This document shows positions 60,821 through 64,000 of a stretch of DNA of 64,000 nucleotides, piece after piece. The stretch spans positions 62,001-126,000 of the forward strand of contig JAAAPD010000003.1 of the NCBI GenBank assembly GCA_009908505.1, written 5' to 3'. The notes beneath the pieces are model-generated. The model saw nothing but the letters and a program-made list of their open reading frames with translations. It searched no databases and was not told the origin of the DNA. Both the position numbers and the translations under genes were made by a program. The DNA comes from Alphaproteobacteria bacterium. GTDB lineage: Bacteria; Pseudomonadota; Alphaproteobacteria; Rhodobacterales; Rhodobacteraceae. The stretch's first letter is position 1; every line of letters starts with the position of its first letter.

Positions 60821-62164
60821 ATGAACACCCATTACCGCGACCGGCGCAAGATCGACCCGGCCAAGGGGCCGTTGCTCATGGACGGCACGCCCAACGACGC
60901 CGACCGGGTCGAAATCGGCCCGACCCTTCTGGCCATGCGGGAATGGGAAGAAGCCGGCCTTACCCTGCCCGACCTGCCGGCGATGCGCGACTATCGCTGG
61001 CGCCGCCTGACACGCCACATCGTCGAGCGCGACTATGCCGGCCTGCTGATGTTCGACCCGCTCAACATCCGCTACGCCACCGACAGCACGAACATGCAGC
61101 TTTGGAACACGCATAACCCGTTCCGGGCCGTTCTGCTCTGCGCCGATGGCTACATGGTAATATGGGATTACAAGAATTCGCCCTTCTTGTCCGAATTCAA
61201 CCCGCTGGTGCGCGAACAGCGATCTGGCGCCGACCTGTTCTATTTCGACCGGGGCGACAAGCTGGACGTGGCCGCCGACCGGTTTTCCAACGAGGTGCGC
61301 GAATTGCTCGCCGAACACAGCCCCGGCAACACGCGCCTGGCAGTGGACAAGATCATGCTGCACGGGCTGCGCGCGCTGGAGGCGCAGGGTTTCGAGATCA
61401 TGGAAGGCGAAGAGGTCACGGAAAAGGCCCGGTCCGTCAAGGGCCCCGACGAGATCCTCGCCATGCGCTGCGCCAGCCATGCCTGCGAACGCGCGGTCAG
61501 GGCGATGGAGGATTTCGCCCGCGCCCATATGGGCGACGGGAAGACCTGCGAGGATGACATCTGGGCGGTCCTGCACGCCGAGAACATCAGGCGCGGCGGG
61601 GAGTGGATCGAAACCCGGCTCCTGGCCACCGGGCCGCGCTCGAACCCGTGGTTCCAGGAATGCGGCCCGCGCATTCCCGACCGAAACGAGATCCTTTCCT
61701 TCGACACCGACCTGGTGGGCAGCTACGGCATCTGCGTCGACATCTCGCGCAGTTGGTGGATCGGCGACCAGGCGCCGCGTGCCGACATGATCCATGCCAT
61801 GCAACACGCGGTCGAACACATCCAGGCAAACATGGAAATGCTCAAGCCCGGCGTGAACATGCAGGACCTGTCGCGCAACACCCATGTGCTGGAAGACCGC
61901 TACCAGGCCCAGAAATACGGCTGCCTGATGCACGGCGTGGGTCTGTGCGATGAATGGCCGCTCATCGCCTATCCCGACCAGATGGTCGAGGGCGCCTACG
62001 ACTACGAACTGGAACCGGGCATGGTCCTTTGCGTCGAGGCGCTGGTGGGCGAGGTGGGCGGCGATTTCTCGATCAAGCTGGAAGACCAGGTGCTGATCAC
62101 CGAGGACGGCCACGAGAACCTGACCCTATACCCCTTCGATGCGGCGCTGATGGGGCAGGCCTAG
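60821..62164 (+). CDS. dddP: DMSP lyase DddP (M24 metallopeptidase fold)
   Basis: Cleaves dimethylsulfoniopropionate to dimethyl sulfide and acrylate. The 447-residue protein begins MNTHYRDRRKID as known roseobacter DddP and is close to it over its full length (for example RYATDSTNMQLWNTHNPFRA, SGADLFYFDRGDK). The metal-binding residues are present: two Asp in SFDTDLVGSYGICVDISR, His in CLMHGVGLCDEWP, and Glu in CVEALVGE and IKLEDQVLI. Such replacements of the M24 peptidase site distinguish DddP from aminopeptidases. AGGAGGAGG precedes the ATG. No other ddd or dmd gene lies beside it. Confidence 0.9.
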   Translation: MNTHYRDRRKIDPAKGPLLMDGTPNDADRVEIGPTLLAMREWEEAGLTLPDLPAMRDYRWRRLTRHIVERDYAGLLMFDPLNIRYATDSTNMQLWNTHNPFRAVLLCADGYMVIWDYKNSPFLSEFNPLVREQRSGADLFYFDRGDKLDVAADRFSNEVRELLAEHSPGNTRLAVDKIMLHGLRALEAQGFEIMEGEEVTEKARSVKGPDEILAMRCASHACERAVRAMEDFARAHMGDGKTCEDDIWAVLHAENIRRGGEWIETRLLATGPRSNPWFQECGPRIPDRNEILSFDTDLVGSYGICVDISRSWWIGDQAPRADMIHAMQHAVEHIQANMEMLKPGVNMQDLSRNTHVLEDRYQAQKYGCLMHGVGLCDEWPLIAYPDQMVEGAYDYELEPGMVLCVEALVGEVGGDFSIKLEDQVLITEDGHENLTLYPFDAALMGQA

Positions 62165-62250
62165 TCACCTTCACGTCACTCCACTGTCAACCGTCTTGCG
62201 AAAGCGCGGCGCGACGGGCACCTCTTGGGGCAACCAAGCGGAGTCGCGCC

Positions 62251-63462
62251 ATGCCATCAGAACGTTTCACCTTTCCCGGCCATTCCGGCCATGACCTCGC
62301 CGCCCGGCTGGACCTGCCGGAAGGGCCGCACCTTGCCACGGCGCTTTTTGCCCATTGCTTTACCTGCGGCAAGGATATCGCTGCCGCCCGCCGGATCGCC
62401 GCCCGGCTGACCGGGCTGGGCATCGCCGTTTTGCGCTTCGATTTCACCGGTCTGGGCCATTCCAAGGGCGAGTTCTCCAACACCGACTTTACCAGCAACG
62501 TCCAGGACCTGCTGGCCGCCTGCGACGCGCTCGGCGCGCGCGGCATGGCGCCGTCGCTCTTGATCGGTCATTCGCTGGGTGGGGCCGCTGTCATCAAGGC
62601 GGCCGCGCAAATGCCGGGGATCAAGGCCGTCGCCACGATCGGCGCCCCGTTCGACCCGGCCCATGTGGCGCAAAATTTCGAACAGGCCCTGCCCGATATC
62701 ATGGAACATGGCGTGGCCGAGGTGAAACTGGCTGGCCGGCCGTTTCGCATCACCCAGGACTTCCTTGACGATATCGAGAAAGGGTCGCTGACGCCGTCCC
62801 TTACCGAACTGGGCGCGGCGCTGCTGATTCTGCACGCGCCGCGCGACGAGACCGTCGGCATCGACAATGCCGCCGAGATTTTCCTGGCCGCAAAACACCC
62901 CAAGAGCTTCGTCACGCTGGACGATGCGGACCACCTGCTGTCGCGCGAAGACGACGCGCATTATGCCGCCGATGTCATCGCAACCTGGGCCGGGCGCTAC
63001 GTGACGCTGGACCGCCCCGCGCCGCCGCCCGGCGCGCCCGAGGGCGTGCTGCGCGTGTCCGAGGCCGACCCAAAGGGCTTCCTGCAGGACATCCAGTCCG
63101 GGCCCCATCACCTGCTGGCCGACGAACCCGAAAGCTATGGCGGCTCCAATCGCGGCCTCTCGCCCTATGGCCTGCTTGCAGCGGGATTGGGAGCCTGCAC
63201 CTCGATGACGATCCGCATGTATGCCCGCCGCAAGGGCTGGCCGCTGGAGCACGTGAAGGTGGACGTGACCCATGACAAGGTCCACGGGCAGGATGCCGGC
63301 GACGACAGCGGTGCCAAGATCGACCGGTTCCAGCGCCGGATCACGCTGTCCGGCGACCTCGACGCCGACCAGCGCCAACGCCTGTTGCAGATCGCGGACA
63401 AATGCCCGGTTCACCAGACCCTTGAACGCGCCAACGAGATCGAAACGGTTCTGGCCGAGTGA
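62251..63462 (+). CDS. Fusion of alpha/beta-hydrolase and OsmC domains
   Basis: A 403-residue two-domain protein. Residues about 1-255 are an alpha/beta hydrolase with the nucleophile in LIGHSLGGAA, LRFDFTGLGHSKG before it and the His near DDADHLLSR. Residues about 270-403 are an OsmC-like peroxidase domain with the two cysteines in GLGACTSMTIRMYA and ADKCPVHQTLE. The fusion is widespread in proteobacteria and is thought to act on organic hydroperoxides or esters. Transcribed in the same direction as dddP, 86 bases later, but probably independent. Confidence 0.92.
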   Translation: MPSERFTFPGHSGHDLAARLDLPEGPHLATALFAHCFTCGKDIAAARRIAARLTGLGIAVLRFDFTGLGHSKGEFSNTDFTSNVQDLLAACDALGARGMAPSLLIGHSLGGAAVIKAAAQMPGIKAVATIGAPFDPAHVAQNFEQALPDIMEHGVAEVKLAGRPFRITQDFLDDIEKGSLTPSLTELGAALLILHAPRDETVGIDNAAEIFLAAKHPKSFVTLDDADHLLSREDDAHYAADVIATWAGRYVTLDRPAPPPGAPEGVLRVSEADPKGFLQDIQSGPHHLLADEPESYGGSNRGLSPYGLLAAGLGACTSMTIRMYARRKGWPLEHVKVDVTHDKVHGQDAGDDSGAKIDRFQRRITLSGDLDADQRQRLLQIADKCPVHQTLERANEIETVLAE

Positions 63463-63528
63463 CACGCGCCTCTGGCGCCCACCCGGACTTTGGGCGCTCA
63501 CCTCACCGGTATCCCCCGCGCAACGGCC

Positions 63529-63554
63529 AAGGGCGGACCGACCGGTCCGCCCTT
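63529..63554. terminator. Bidirectional terminator between the OsmC fusion and bioY
   Basis: AAGGGCGGACC (63529-63539) and GGTCCGCCCTT (63544-63554) pair perfectly around GACC; on the plus strand CTCAATTTTT follows. It lies between two convergent genes. Confidence 0.75.
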
Positions 63555-63584
63555 CTCAATTTTTGACCGATCATCTCTGGCCGA

Positions 63585-64000
63585 TCAGCCGCGGGCGCGG
63601 CCCAGCAGCTTCCACAGGCCCGGCACCAACAGGGCTGCCAGCGCCAGCTTCAGCGCATCGCCGATCAGGAACGGCGTGATGCCCCATTCCAGCGTCTGCG
63701 CCCAGCCAGATGCGAACTGGTTCAGCCAGAGCAGACCCGGCACGTAGATCAGCGCGTTGCCGATCAGCATGGCCAGGGCCATCCAGGCGATGCTGCGATC
63801 CCAGCCGCGACGGGCGAAATGGCCCAGCGCGGCGGCGGCCAGCGCGTAGCCCACCAGGTAGCCGCCCGTGACGCCCTTCATGTAGGCCAGCCCGGCCTCT
63901 TGCCCGGCAAAGACCGAGGCGCCCAGCGCCCCCAGCGCGAGGTATCCCACCACCGTGATCAGCCCCAGCCACGCACCATAGGCCGCGCCGATGGTCAGAA
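63585..64000 (-). CDS. bioY: Biotin transporter BioY, 5' end missing
   Basis: C-terminal about 138 residues of the membrane S-component for biotin uptake (ECF type). Read from the window edge: LTIGAAYGAWLGLITVVGYL, then the conserved GLAYMKGVTGGYLVGYALAA and GNALIYVPGLLWL segments, and PFLIGDALKLALAALLVP near the end. Four to five membrane helices are visible. The N-terminus lies outside the window. Whether the energising module BioMN is present cannot be seen here. Confidence 0.93.
   Translation of the reverse strand, partial: LTIGAAYGAWLGLITVVGYLALGALGASVFAGQEAGLAYMKGVTGGYLVGYALAAAALGHFARRGWDRSIAWMALAMLIGNALIYVPGLLWLNQFASGWAQTLEWGITPFLIGDALKLALAALLVPGLWKLLGRARG

Overview
The window is a 64 kb piece of a GC-rich chromosome from the Rhodobacterales (Rhodobacteraceae, roseobacter-like). 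Four things point there: a full gene transfer agent (GTA) cluster of the Rhodobacter capsulatus type, a DMSP lyase of the DddP family, a pyruvate dehydrogenase whose E1-beta and E2 subunits both carry an N-terminal lipoyl domain, and many Rhodobacterales-type families (Hint-domain secreted proteins, DUF3179, DUF3445, an OsmC/hydrolase fusion). No genus can be named from the sequence alone.

Layout. 1-5677: a TRAP transporter (dctP-dctQ-dctM, minus strand, dctM cut by the window edge) divergent from a Cache-type sensor kinase and a NarL-type response regulator that probably control it. 5699-7447: a secreted calcium-binding RTX-repeat protein. 7716-10599: acetolactate synthase ilvB/ilvH, preceded by a leader peptide and terminator that look like a classical ilv attenuator, and interrupted by a small AT-richer gene of unknown function. 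10733-19090: mixed metabolic and housekeeping genes (EF-hand protein, Rieske oxygenase, nucleoside hydrolase, GNAT, CBS protein, SelO, a decayed EamA transporter, cupin, DUF3179, two cyclophilins). 19223-28965: central metabolism (pgk, class I aldolase, AidB-like dehydrogenase, ftsB/divIC, pdhABC, cysE, DksA/TraR-like protein).

28966-44498 (minus strand) is a complete GTA structural cluster: g1 and g2 terminase, g3 portal, g3.5, g4 protease, g5 capsid, g6-g9 connector and tail tube, g10 and g10.1 chaperones, g11 tape measure, g12-g15 baseplate, plus a small coupled gene at the end. It is interrupted between g2 and g3 by a GT87-type membrane glycosyltransferase gene. The spacer between capsid g5 and connector g6 holds an unusually strong, nested RNA structure. 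A strong terminator separates the cluster from the upstream fatty acid genes.

44662-49452 (minus strand) is fabD-fabG-acpP-fabF-mltG, followed by a small membrane protein and, on the plus strand, rpsF-rpsR-rplI with a candidate S6:S18 autoregulatory leader. 51878-56934 carries trigger factor, tRNA-Leu(UAG), two divergent Hint-domain genes and the NAD(P)HX repair enzyme. 57115-58905 is glnB-glnA. 59137-64000 holds an unknown membrane protein, a frameshifted DUF3445 gene, dddP (DMSP cleavage to DMS), the hydrolase/OsmC fusion and the end of bioY. Most promoters, terminators and RNA elements listed are read by eye and were not folded or scored.
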